From Balanoglossus misakiensis (taxonomy: Eukaryota > Hemichordata), in contig CM082589.2 in assembly GCA_040954595.2 (NCBI GenBank), forward strand, positions 2,914,001 to 2,978,000: a stretch of 64,000 bases of DNA, written 5' to 3'. The notes under the pieces are model-generated. The model had not been told where the DNA came from. It worked only from the letters and a program-made list of their open reading frames with translations, and did no database searches. The number at the start of each line of letters is the position of its first letter. The stretch's first letter is position 1. The translations under genes and the position numbers were made by a program. Positions 39,657 through 52,328 of this stretch are shown piece after piece.

Positions 39657-41996
39657 TCGGACTGTTTTCAACAGCCCCGGCCCATTGTTGGCGGGCGTAT
39701 TCAGAACCAACGCAAAAGAGGCGTAAATTCTGGCTGCCCGACGATTTGAAAGCTCTGAGCTTCATTATAGCCAATCCGGGGTCTTTCAGCCCGGCAATCA
39801 AGTGATAGTACAATAAGTAAACTGGAATGGAGACAACAGAAATTGCTAAATCAAATGATAGCTTGTGATTTGTATGCCTTCAGGGGGGTTACCGACGGCT
39901 TTGGGAGCTGACTGGCGGTGGGGGTGCTGCGCGCACCTGTAAAACAGTTTGTTTTCGGCGAATTTCAGTCACTCTTGACTAGATCGTTTTCAGATTCCCG
40001 AATTAGAATGCACACTGGCGCACCTAAATCGGAAGTCTAGTAAGAGTTACTTTGACTACTGGTCACCAGCTGAGTTGTCGAGCTATTGTACACTTCCCCC
40101 CTTTTTAACTTCTTTCTGTGAATGGTCGTCTGGATCTTACACAGCGTCATCCCGAGAATAAATTATGACCCCCTTGAGTAAGTTAAGTGGCAAAAAACCA
40201 ACAGATTGGTTGTACTGCCAGAAGGAGCTCAAAGCAACACCACTTGATAATATGAAAAGTTATTGACAAAAGAGAGTTTTTTGTTGACACACCCAAATTG
40301 ACGTGATCTTGGAGAGGGGCGTCAAAACGTCACCGGCGATGTTCATTGCGATGATGTCGATTTCAGCCGCCGTTGCCGCGCGCCGTTCCGTTACGGGCAA
40401 TCGACAGAGCTATGCATGCGAGGCGGGCAGAGTTTGCCCTACAGCGGTGGCATTATCCTGATTGCTTCACACTACCACGTACTTTGATTAGGCGCTTTTT
40501 ATCCCCACATTGCCGTAAGTCTTGATGAACTTCCCGGCTCTCCGGGGATAGCCGAATGAATGGACTTTCCTCCGACGCTTTCGATATCAGCGCGACCATC
40601 AATCCTATAGGTTATTTGTTTGCATGATGGTGAAATTCGCACCAGTTCGCCCCACCTTAACAAAAAGATGCGCTCATCATTCGATCACGCCATTTAATAG
40701 CTGTAATTCTCCCCCAAAGCAAAACTCCCAGCCTCAAACACCGCGCGCCGCTTACAGCTTAGAACAGTTACCTATTACCATAAAACGGCTTAAGACTCCC
40801 AAGTTCATGGTTGGCGTTATACGGGATAACGACAAAGCAATTTATTTGTTACAGACACTGCTAATCCCAGCCTGCCATGGGTCGTATTTTTCACCCAGAT
40901 CGTAAAAAAGACCCTCACATTTATGCCTGTATAAAACTAATCCGAAGGTGGTGACCATTTTTATCTTCTTGCGGGTTTAGTTTGTTTGTTGTTTTGGTGT
41001 GTGGTGGGGTTTTCGTTTGAGAAGGGGGGTTCTTCGCCGTACAATTTTCTCACGCTGTCCTCTCAGACCTATTTTATTTTCGTCATCCTTTACGATCGAT
41101 GTCCACGTTGCATCTGTGAAAAGATTAGGGCTAGCACCAATACCAGGTAACTGGTCAACCTTGAACACCATGGGAAACAAACATGTGAAGGGAAATCTGT
41201 TTCTCTAAACTGCCACTAATTTTAGCAACGCTGCACACACAACAAAGTAGGATGGGTTGTTTATCTAGATTATCAGTAGTTAAAGATGTGCATTTCAAAG
41301 CAGGGTTGTTGTTTTTCTCAGTAGATTGTCAGAGGTTTAATATGTGCATGCATTTCACACTGTAGCGTTTTCTGAAAAATCGGTTTAACAGGTAGTCTAA
41401 AACACAAACCAAAACAAACATGCAGAAATGGATTCTGACCTTAAAATGAATATGGACCGCATTATCGTTTACTTGTTTTTTTTTAACTTGACGTTGTTAA
41501 AGAACTTCGCTAAGTGCCCTATAAATCAGTTTACCCGTCTTTGTGTAATGTCCTTTTTTCACATCTAATGAATCGATCTTAAGTTCTTTGTTTGAGGTTT
41601 TTTGTGGAGCTAAACGAGTTTCGAGTTTGTTCCGCCGAGATTTATGTCCCACTGTGGTTTAGAAAATCAAGGCAGAAATGGCGGTACGGTCAACGTTTAT
41701 GACGAAGTCGATCACGGACACCGGGCGCGACGACGTGACAGTCTGGAGCGTCCAGTGCCCCTTAACTTTCTTGGAATTCGAAAACGGGCTCCCAGCGACG
41801 GAGCAGTCAGTACAGCGCAATACCTGTCGGGGTTGCACGGTTGAACGTTATTGAGGAAATTGCTCCGGACAGTTTGATAAGCGAGCAATCTACTCGCTCT
41901 CTTCTCCTCCGCCTTCAAATCATCTCAGTATTTAAAAAACCGCTCGTTCCAGTTTCGTTTTTTCCCCATCTAGACTGTTTCCTAAAGTGCTGACCG

Positions 41997-42004
41997 TGAC
42001 GTCA
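41997..42004 (+). promoter_or_regulatory. Perfect CRE motif TGACGTCA
   Basis: Exact palindromic cAMP-response element preceded by accg. Motif evidence only. Confidence 0.25.
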
Positions 42005-42871
42005 CAAATACTTGCAACTAAGAAATATTATACAGGCGAAGTCGAGCGCTTGGGATAATTTATTTAAAGGGTTACCATTCAATTTCAGGATAAAACAGTT
42101 TCCAGTGTAAGTAGCCGCGCCGGATATCAGATGAAGTATTGCAGTGATTGTTATTTAACCCCCCCTCACCCCTATTCCCTGAGCAACATTGACTAGTCCC
42201 TTTAGCACTGAGTAGGAGAGGTCAGTTCATTTTTACAGCGAATCGGGGTAGAGGCGATTAATCTTCGACTTGGACCCTCTCTTAATATTTCATGTTGTTG
42301 GCTGCGGGGGTCAGTGTTTAAATTCTCCGTATGCATACACGTCTATCACACAGGGATGCATGTAGTAGGTTTTAGCTACATATTGCACACCTCTGCATAC
42401 TGGAAGTGGAATTAACTGTTCAACTCTAGGCGCCGGTGCAGTCGAGCTGACCACATGATCCCGGCAGCGGGTCAAATTTTTACCTAGTCAAAACTGCCCA
42501 AACTTGTAATTCATTTCATGCATCATCGTTGCACAGGCGTTTCAAATGGTCGTATATCACGCGCATGCATGCCCCTCTCCCCCTTCTCATCCGGGGACCT
42601 GCTCACAGCTATAATACGTCAGAGTTACAGGACCTGACATTTTTGCTGTGGCAAGGGTGCCGATTTACGACAACGAGCGGAATGTTCGAGTACAGAAACA
42701 ATGTTGACAACCTGAAGGGTAAAAAAGGGAAGAGAGAAATATCGTTTCTTCGGGGCTAGTGTGTGGATGAGTGAATTCGTGTACCTGTCATCGGTAACGA
42801 GGTAATCGTCACTTAGGGAGTGGACATATGCCGCTCGAGGGGTCACTTTTTATTGTCAGCTCAGACCTCAG

Positions 42872-42887
42872 CCCCCCCCCCCCCCCC
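42872..42887 (+). repeat. C16 run
   Basis: Sixteen consecutive C on the sense strand within the 18 kb intron. Confidence 0.95.
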
Positions 42888-44071
42888 GATGGCTTTCAAA
42901 TGAACCCTACGGTCCAGCTACCATCATCATTATCATCATCACCCCGCAACTACCAAAGATATTAAACAGCGATTCCACCAAACCCGCCATATTCGTTCCC
43001 ACACTTCGGAAATGGACGTAACCGGGCGATTTCTAATGTCGCTTCAGGATACCGGCGTCTCCTCTCCGATTGCGGTGATGGATTATTTTCGGCAGTGGAT
43101 CCAAATGTCATCGCCATGGCAACTTTAAAACCGGCGGCGTCATCCATTCCAGCAGTGAAGCCCCCACTAGCACATATACAAATATTTCTCTTGTTTCCTT
43201 ATAACCGTGTTAACATTGTGTGTATAAAAGCAATCACCGGTGTCACGTACAGTTCTAACACATGACGCGATGTATTTCTGTGTCTGGCCTGTGTATTAAT
43301 TCTGCAATATCTCACATGACAGGTTGTTTTATTTATATCGGTGTCATAAAAACATTAAAAAATATGCTAATTCTGAAAAATTTGCTGGAAGCGTTTTGCG
43401 AGAGCTGTTCGTGTACTTGCCATCGAACCAATTCATCTTTGTACACTTAAATATCTCATAACAAAATGGCTTATGGCAATATTTATTTTAGTGATCATAA
43501 ACCCTGATGCCTAATAAAAACAACAAATTACTCGCTGAATTTCGAGTAAATTTTATTGTCACGGTCCAATTTGGCGCGCAGGCTTTAATCGCCAGACTTG
43601 GCCAATTGGTGGAAACGGACATGGGTTTCCCTCTGACCGTGACGAAGTGGTCACTTAGTGACCGCGTTGTGCCTTTCTCTCTGTGTCTCTCTGCCTGGCT
43701 CTCTTTAGCATTCTCTCCCGACGTGACATTTAACGTTGGCTGTTTCCTGGGAATGATTGATTGGCTCGACTTTTTACCGATTCTGTCGTCGACTTTGTCT
43801 TTTTTTTATTCGTGGAAATGCGGGTTGATAATCGCCATTGCAGTAAATCAACCGAGATGTAACATTTGTTTAACGACGGCATCAATGTTTGTGGTTAGGG
43901 TTCGTGTTTTTATTTTGCCATGTTTTTTGATCCTGTGTTTTTATTGCATGTGATATGGGACAGCCAAGCCTTCAAAAGTGCAAACTGTTTCCCGTTGAAA
44001 TCACTTGTATTTCAAAATTGTGCATAGTTCTTCTATCTGGCTCGCTCGATTATCCCTTCGTCTTACCCCCT

Positions 44072-44086
44072 CCCCCCCCCCCCCCC
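44072..44086 (+). repeat. C15 run
   Basis: Fifteen consecutive C on the sense strand within the 18 kb intron, preceded by ccccct. Confidence 0.95.
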
Positions 44087-45037
44087 TCAACTAAAAGACT
44101 ACCGCAGACCTCGACCAATTTCTCGGCTGAAAACCGAGCAGAACCCCCCTTTTCCTGAAATTTCCCAAAACTTGTTAATTAAAAGATAACCCCATTTATA
44201 ATTAATACAAAATAGTTGAACCTTGAAGTGAGCGGCAAGAGCTGAGATCTGTATCACCGTGTCTCGTCGCCGCTTCGCACCAGATTGCTCTCGCTGTTTC
44301 TCCATCTGCGTCGGTCTGTGAGACTTGCGCTACGTCCTAGCAGCGTCCAGAAAGACAAAATCAGAAAATAGTCGTGTATTTCTCCTGCCCTAACTATACC
44401 GCTACATGTTGTACTACTGAAATGAATCTTTCGCATTTACCTAAGTTCAACTCAAAAACGCTCTCTCTTTGACCGTGTTGTCACCTGCGCCGGACAAATA
44501 ACCAGAGAGCTAGGGAGTTCCGAAAGATCGATGTGCAAGCACCAGGGTTGGCAGTCTAGCAAAAGACATGATTTGGGCAGCGGGTCAAGCTATACTTAAT
44601 GAACAGCGTCCACCCCGCTCTGTATCTTGTCGACAAAACGTCGGATTGAGTTACATGTCAACGGAATATTTATTCGGCAATTTCAGCGGCACGGCAGATC
44701 ATTTTCCCGGTAATTTCGTTGGAGCGCCCGCCGAGGAAATCGACCTGTCCCATTTTATAGCATCACTCATGCGTTCTTTAGTCAGTAATGTGTGTCGTAT
44801 TTCATCGCAAATACACACGTACACCGAAAACACACCAGTCCGCCGCGCAATATATTTATACAAGCGTGTGTATATACCTGTGCTTGCCGAGGTAGCCGCT
44901 ATGCCACAAATCTTTCCACTATAAATGCCGAAAGCCTCTCTTATGCGCGAAAGACAGAACTTAGCTTAGCATGGCGCTGACAACAATCACGCTCTGTAGG
45001 AGACAGACGAGTTCCGGATGGCTGGAGTTTGTCGCTG

Positions 45038-45048
45038 CCCCCCCCCCC
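45038..45048 (+). repeat. C11 run
   Basis: Eleven consecutive C on the sense strand within the 18 kb intron, followed by tccccc. Confidence 0.95.
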
Positions 45049-48000
45049 TCCCCCAAAAAACCATGAACCTAATTTCCCACTTCTTCGTAGATTTATTCGC
45101 TTTAATCGTTGAAGTTACACAGCGAAGGGAATATTTCCCAGCGTCAAGGCTTTACGAGAAAATGTGTCGACATTCAATTTCCACCACCATTTAAAAACCG
45201 GTGAGCTGCACTATTGAAATCTTGGCCGATGGCTACGCAAGACAAATTACTTTCATAAGCCAGTTATTTTTACCTGAGCACATCTAGTCTATTGTTTTCT
45301 TTTTTGATCGGAGCGCGGATTAAATTTCACCATTGTTTGACGCCGGATTGAATTTGCAAATTTGTTTCCTTTATTTGGAACTAAATCGGTGAGTATTATT
45401 TTTCTGTCAGTGTCCCCCTGGGTAGGGCGCGAAGGATAATTGTCTTCAAACAGAGAAAGATTGATTAATTTATAAAAACCGAGCGAATATTTGCCTGACG
45501 GATAATATTGTGTACATAATAAACAGGATAGAAGAATAATAAACAGAAGAAATTATTCCAGATATTTAGTTCTGTAGAATTAGTCTGTAGAGGAAGCTGA
45601 AAACAAAGATGAGCAATTCTTTCAGACAATGTAAACGCCATAGGCGGTAGATTTGTTATTTTTGCCGTGATAAATTTCTGATGCTTACGTCATATTGAGT
45701 GTGTCGGGGTTTTTTTCACCCGAAAAGGATTTTTCTCTTTTTTTTACAATAACAAATATAACAAAGGTTATTAACGATTGGTACATGTTTTGACACAAAA
45801 AGGGGAATGTTAACAATAGAATATGAGCGTGTCTCGAAGGTACATTATATTCAAACACAGACCTGTTTAGTGGGATTTGGGTATTATTAAAGGACAAAAT
45901 GGCGACGTGGAATCGAAGTTGCCGCGCAGTGAACTTAAACTTGACGAAGATGTGACCAATCGCACAAAAGAACAAAGAACTCGCAAACGAAGCAGCTGGC
46001 AGCCAAACGAAATTTAGTCCATGGCGTGAAAATAGAATTAAATGAGACATGTTGAAGAAAATATGGCCTGAATATATGGCAGACGACAAGTGAGAACGCG
46101 GGAAACTATAGGTGTCTGTCTTTCCGGTTTTTGTTACCAGGGGGCGTCGGCAGAAGCAAAACCAATACACCCACGCCAGAACCGGTGCCACTGCATGAAA
46201 TAGTCATTAAAAGATGTACCATTTAATACTAAGACGATAAATCAGTTGTGATTTCAAAAAGAAAAAAAGAAATCTGGGCCCATTCTTTCATGCACGGTTG
46301 ACAAGAACTTGCAAATTTGGTCGCTGAAGCAAGATGATGGATGGTCGTACCACATTGCGCTATTATATTTTCCGCCAGTTTGGCCACCAGTCGTTGCCTT
46401 TCCCCCATTGTGAGAGTCTCACTTCTGGCGATTCCAGCCTGTCGTTGGGGGGATGGCGGCCATGTTGCAGAACACAACTCTCAGTTTCTTTGACCCGGCT
46501 GGTGTTGTACCACTGCCGGCGCGTTTCGGCCTCCTTTTATTCCTTCAATTTTTTTTCTGAGGTGTATTTTTTTCGGCGATTGTCCCGCTCCACCAGCTGA
46601 CCTCTCCGGTGCTCGTAATTTTCTTTACGCAACATTACTTTTTCAACAGTCTGTCACAGGTCGCTCTTCTAGGCATCGACGAATACATATGAGGTGAACC
46701 ATTGTAGAAACAGAATACAACCCCTGTACCGAATCCATCCGGTTTTACATTTTCACCCCCGACTCACAATCAATCAAAGATGCTCTATTCCAGCCGCTTC
46801 CTATTCGATCACTGACTGAAGTCCCGGCCGCGACAATACCCTTAAAAGTGTCATCAACACGGCGTTGACATGTATACTGCAATTGGGGGACACGGATGCC
46901 TACTGACTCTATATAAAGCTAATTTTCAGTCGGTACTTAGTATTGTGTCGGGCAAAGGAAGCAATTTTCGATAGCTTTTCAATACGAGAGGACGCAACCC
47001 GGTCGGGTATTTCTTTTTAACAGTATTCCAATTCCCCTCCACCATTGGACTATTATCGCGGCTTTCGAACAACAGACCTGGTTGGCTATTGTTCACACGC
47101 CATCTGCTTGTGTTTCAACATTCGAGACCTTTTTACAGCCCTTTTGCGTCCCTCTTCCTCTGTCATACACACCCATAGTCTGTGACAACCGCCAAACTCC
47201 AGATATATGTGCAAAGTATTATCTGCGTGCACGAAAACGGTTCCAGGTGCGCGAAACGCCGTAAATTTCGCCGGCCGGGACGGTGTCATTCGCGGAAGAG
47301 TAGCCGAGAATTTTTAGGGGGTTGTCCTGACGCTGATCTACCCGCCTGAAATTTCTGCGAGGAGCTCGCCGGCTAAACGCGCCAGTAATGGGCCCTCTAA
47401 TTACCCCTTGGAGGCAGCGCCAGCAACAGACCTGACGTACCAATCGAACTTTTAGTGCCGTAATTTCTGTCGATTATAGGCAAGTACCAGTGTTAAGCAG
47501 TTAAGTGGACTAGATTCGCGTCATGCGTTATCGGCACAGGCACCGTTACGCCGTCTCCCCGGCCCGGCCCAAACCCAGTGCCCTATTAATCATCCAGTCA
47601 TCTTATAATTTCCACGGCACCCGATAATCGTTTCCGCCAGCACAACAAATAATTGTCACATTTAGCCTTCAGTCAGCCGCCATATTTGACATCGCAGTTT
47701 GCCTCTGTTTGTACATATACATATTTTGATATTTTGTTTTATCTTTTTACCCTCAGTGGTAAGGTATTAATTGCTCTCTGAAAGTGCGCCCTCGCCGTCG
47801 ACCTGCCGTCTGACCCCATCTTGTCATTTAATATCACATAAATTTGATAAAACTAACACACTAATTTGATTGTGGTTGTGAAAAACAAACCTTTCCCGCA
47901 CACTACTGAGAAATTTGTCATAATTTCACCCTGTGAGATAGGCACAGACAACGTGGCGACGGAGCAATCACGCGCTACCGTTACATTAGCTCTTGACGAC

Positions 48001-48463
48001 CACAACAAAAATTTTATGTTGGAAAACATAAAAGCGAGATTTCTCCAATAAACTGTCGTCGCAGCGGTGTGGATATAAAAACAGTAGGAAAGTACATACA
48101 GATGTTAACAGGCAGGAAGTTATTACCATATTTCATCGTGGGCCATAAAGAGCACATGTAAAATAAGAGAAAATAACACGATTACCATACATATCTGTAT
48201 CAACAGAACGTTAATAAACTGTCCTCTGTGACAATCACTACGGTTTTTACGACATTCGCTGGAACAGTTCTTTATCTTACAATTAAGGAAAGGAAAAATA
48301 TGAACTTAATAGGTTTTCTTTAGTGATGAGCCCTTCTGATCTGTGTCAACTTCATATTTCCGCCATGGCGCGAACAATGGTGTAAAAGCTATATATACAG
48401 TACAAAGAACCTAACAGGCGCGCGTGTAATGTAATATGTCTGGATCGTGCCTGTAGTTTAACA

Positions 48464-48585
48464 CTGACTGACTGACTGACTGACTGACTGACTGAATGAA
48501 TGAATGAATGAATGAATGAATGAATGAATGAATGAATGAATGAATGAATGAATGAATGAATGAATGAATGAATGAATGAATGAAT
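48464..48585. repeat. Compound microsatellite (CTGA)n then (ATGA)n
   Basis: About eight CTGA units (48464-48494) pass without a break into about 23 ATGA units ending at 48585. The boundary is one base change, which suggests a point mutation spread by slippage. Read backwards it gives the FIHSFIHS chance frame. Confidence 0.97.
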
Positions 48586-49626
48586 CCGATCTTTAATGGC
48601 GATGGTTGTTCTCAGCAATCCTCGGCGGTGAGCAATTTAGTTGATAAAGATGTCAAATTCGACTGGTATAAAGTAGGGGTTGGGCTGTTATTTTGCGAGA
48701 AGGTCACCATTTGATGAACTGAGCCAGCACCTTTGGAGCTTCCATTGATTCAAGACACATGCCTGCCTATTTTAAGGGACAGATTTCCCTTCCCACGTCC
48801 CAATTAAATCGACTTATGGACCTGCTAGTTTGGAGAGGATTGTCGAAGGCCAAAACTTCGGATTTCGAGTCAATTAAAATAAATATATCTGCTCAATTGT
48901 ATCGATTTTCTTTTATACGGGGAGATTTATAATTACTTGCGGGATGTTTCACCTTGGAAATTCGCGAAGCAGAACATATAAGTAGTTGAGGTTTGGTTTT
49001 CGATCGACATTTCATTAAAAACTGATAATTTTTTATTACTCTGTTTTGGCGGGAAACCCAGCCAGACGACATTTGGCAAAGCGCACCTTTTGTGTTCATT
49101 AGTACAGTTGGTTCTTATCATGCGTGTCGAAATCATATATCATTTCAACAATCGTTTCAAGACAATTTGTAAACTTTTCCTCACATCATTGAACTCTGTC
49201 TCTAGAGCATGTTGAGTGGCTGTGGACTTGACACCGATGTTGCTTTTAGAAGTCCGCCATTAATTTTCTTTGTTGTTTCAGTAAACGCTGACTGCGCAAG
49301 AGGCAGAGGGGAAAGCATTTATGATGTATGATATGACAAAATGACACTTAAATGATAAACACGTATTTTGAAAACTACTGACACAGTCTTCATTCATTTT
49401 ACCCACACTGAAGCCTCCCTAAGTCGTCTGAAATTTTACTAAGCTGGCGGCAAAAATCAATCTGAAAAAAGTGTTATCTGACGTAGAACATGATAACTTG
49501 GGGTCCCAAAATCAAGCGTGGTGGCGGCTCATTTGTAAAATCTGAAAATAAAACGCGTTTAAGCCTTCAGACCAGCTGTAGTTTCATAAGCGTGTATCCT
49601 TACTAAAACTTGCACCATCTCCTAGG

Positions 49627-49695
49627 GAGCTCAATCGGTAGAATTCATGGGACATTTTGACACTCTCATAATTTCATCAGCACGTGTTCGGTCAC
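49627..49695 (+). other. tRNA-like fragment, possible SINE remnant
   Basis: GAGCTCAATCGGTAGA (49627-49642) is a good match to a tRNA A-box/D-arm. CACTCTCATAAT (49661-49672) looks like the anticodon loop of tRNA-Met, and GTTCGGTCAC (49686-49695) is a weak B box. The A-to-anticodon distance is about nine bases too long and the stems do not pair, so it is not a working tRNA gene. Confidence 0.3.
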
Positions 49696-50668
49696 TTTTG
49701 TTTCATTATCTTTACAATCAGATCAAGAATTACCGGCAGCAGTGGAAAGAAAAGTGTCAATTTTCTCCTGAAATCGACCCAATAGATCGTTTTGTTGTGA
49801 ACGGCAAGCAACGAGACGCCTGTGCTGACAGTAATACTTTGTGAAATATTGGCATTGCCACGCCTATGGAACTGCCTTAATCCATCATGGCGGCCGGTCG
49901 AATCGGGGTCTCGCAATATGTCCATGAATATTTAATATTAGCAAATATCGCCTAGTTCCTATGGGCATATTTAGAGCAATTATGGCAAGTTTTGTTGAAA
50001 ATATAAATCACGCTCATAGAAATGTTGGACTGACAACTCATTGGTGCTTTGCAATCATTTGTCTTTCTGCCCAAAACAACGCCAGCCTTAAATGTGCAAG
50101 TTTATCGGCCAATAAAAAAAGCGCGAAGATTATTCAAACTTCAAGAGTGATACAAAACGACAACATATCAACAATGCTGAGCAAAGCGGCGCTTATTATG
50201 CTATAATTTTGTCAATTCAAACAATTTGATTTAGAAGTCAGCCAAGCGAAAGATATTATATGCACGTGATAGGCAAACTAATGTCCCGGCATCGAATCGA
50301 ATTGCGCATTGTTGTGAAGGAAAACTTCTCTCTCTGACGGTCGGGCACGGGGGCTTACAATGCTAGTTATAGCCTAATACACTTAGTTTTATATGAATAT
50401 TTTTCTTTCTGACAAACCATTTATCCTCGTAAGTGCAGTTTTAACATGGAGGGGCTGTTGATGATGTGAAAAGCGTGTTTTGTCGTTCAGCTAACCTATC
50501 GTGGTCATCATAAAATGTTGCTTTATCAAATTCATTTCTCCTGGTTTTGAGTTGAAAGGGGTGCCTCATTCACTCGAGTGTCGATTCAAGTACGGGCTCT
50601 TTAAAATACATTGAAATTGAAGGAACATTTCATTAACATGGTAAGAACGGTCTTGAGGTGAATTGGCT

Positions 50669-50681
50669 TAACCTCTGACCC
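50669..50681 (-). promoter_or_regulatory. DR1-like nuclear receptor motif
   Basis: TAACCTCTGACCC reads GGGTCA-G-AGGTTA on the minus strand: a DR1 with one mismatch, 1.5 kb before the AP-2 exon at 52187. Motif evidence only. Confidence 0.27.
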
Positions 50682-51196
50682 CAATCCTTATTTATATGCA
50701 AAATAGTGAGTATGAAATAAAAGATAAAAACCTGGACGGCTACGAGGTACCTTATTTGGAGTCCTGTGAAGTTAAGCCGAAAACCGCGTTTGGATTGCAA
50801 AATCAATTTTGACTAATGTTAGATATGAACCTACACGGACGTCGGGTTTAAAGAGAAGGGCCTCTTGTCATTGTGGAGCAAACTACGTGGAAATAATGGT
50901 TAAGTTTACATAGATAATTATATATATTTATATACACTCTCAAATTGAACTGCGTCTTGAGAATTGGCTATGGAGTGAAAATGGACGATTGTGTCCGTCT
51001 AGTCTGCAAGAGTCAGCCACTTAGGTAATTGTATCTTTGCGTATGAAATAATCCCTGTATAAACTGTCTGGGAATGAATTCATTTGGAATCGCGATAAAG
51101 TTTTTAAAAGGCCGTCTGTATTCGTCGTCATTGTGAGTTTTTTATTCGCTTAATCACAATTGAACGAATATCACTGCTCGCTTGTGGTTTGAAAGA

Positions 51197-51204
51197 TGAC
51201 GTCA
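51197..51204 (+). promoter_or_regulatory. Perfect CRE motif TGACGTCA
   Basis: Exact palindromic cAMP-response element, 1 kb before the AP-2 exon at 52187. Motif evidence only. Confidence 0.25.
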
Positions 51205-52070
51205 GGGCGAGTGAAATTAGTGTGCGCACACAAAGGTGGAGAAAGGGCGGGAAGGCAATAGAGCAAATAGACTCGTTTGGGTTGAAAAAAACGGGAGAGC
51301 TCCACAACTCTATGCACACCACGCGTCTATGTGGACCGCAATAGGAATTGAATTTTCGATGCGTCAAAATTTTCATCCCCGCTTACAAATTGCTTTCAAT
51401 AAAAATTGGCAGTTGTGAGTTAGATAACGAATCATTTTCTGCGTCTGGGTGTCAGATTATTCATCGAAATTTTATCGAATTAACGCCTCGCCTGTTCACC
51501 TGGGAACCGAAGAACCGGCTTTTGGCATTCGCGCCACGCTGTCGATTTTATCAAGTGAGAATTGTCTTTAATTGTGGTGTGGAGAAGATTGCTCCCCCAG
51601 TATAGCGGAGTTAATTGGCTATTTGCTGACGGAAAACGGCGCGAAAGAACATTGAGATATCTAACCAGCCGCTCGGTGCACGCCGCCACTGGAGACACCT
51701 GGGAACTTTTCACAGGGGATATCAACTTTGTAAAATTCTAAGTGAAAAAGTATGATAACATTTGCCATATTAATGGAGCGGCTATATTTTGCGCGGGTTG
51801 ATGGGTGGGAAAGGAAATGAAACCACGACGCGGGACTTTTCCTTGTTGTGGGTTTTTATTTTAGTGAACATGTTACCTTCCTTTGGACCAGAATTGATTA
51901 TTACATTAGTGGTTCTGTTTTTTTCATTTATGGCCTTTCCCTGTCTTGGCATCCGCAAGTTCGGTTATTGTTTCTAGCGATGTTAATAATCTGGTTATTG
52001 TTCTAATTGCGCGATTGGAGAGTGTACGTAGATTCTTCCTGGGGTTACGCTGTTAGTTGGTTGGTTGATT

Positions 52071-52103
52071 GGATGGATGGATGGATGGATGGATGGATGG
52101 ATG
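52071..52103. repeat. (GGAT)n microsatellite
   Basis: Eight tandem GGAT units, preceded by degenerate ttgg/gatt, 84 bases before the AP-2 acceptor. Confidence 0.95.
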
Positions 52104-52186
52104 TACACCATCAATGACAAATGAAAGCTATAGTCAGTACCCACTTTTTATTAACAAATAGCGGGTTATCTCTTTGTTATTTTCAG

Positions 52187-52328
52187 GGGAAGCTGTGCAT
52201 TTAGCGCGAGATTTCGGTTACGTCAGTGAAACAGAGTTCCCTGCCAGACAACTAGCCGAATACATAGCAAGGCAACATTCGGACCCCACCGAACAACAAA
52301 CCAGAAGAAACATGGTCTTAGCTGCAAA
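52187..52328 (+). CDS. TFAP2: AP-2 transcription factor, helix-span-helix exon
   Basis: This 142-bp exon supplies 46 full codons. The acceptor is tttcag; its first two bases complete the glycine carried from the previous exon. The protein reads [38 protein letters not shown] and [10 protein letters not shown], matching the vertebrate exon 6 block ([19 protein letters not shown], then NRQHSDP). It forms the first amphipathic helix and the span of the dimerisation domain. The vertebrate cysteine after GYV is serine here. It leaves in phase 2 at AA|gtaagt. Certain on similarity and phase. Confidence 0.97.

Larger units (their letters stand above)
34031..52186 (+). other. TFAP2: AP-2 intron of about 18 kb
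   Basis: The intron begins gtgagt and ends tttcag, phase 1, 18,156 bp. It holds the duplicated donor at its start, a tRNA-like motif at 38692, a DR1-like site at 39644, a CRE at 41997, a tetranucleotide repeat at 48464, a tRNA-like fragment at 49627, a DR1-like site at 50669, a CRE at 51197, a GGAT repeat at 52071 and five sense-strand runs of 11-16 C. No second gene is supported. The longest open frames (near 36408, 43507, 44568 and, on the minus strand, 45685) resemble no family I recognise. Confidence 0.93.

Noticed and set aside
45685-46191. 168-codon minus-strand frame; also plus-strand frames at 25227-25736, 36408-36893 and 43507-43953
   Set aside because: No recognisable family. The hydrophobic look comes from T-rich (or, on the minus strand, A-rich) DNA, and there are no convincing promoter or splice signals. 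Frames of this length are expected by chance in 50 kb of intron.
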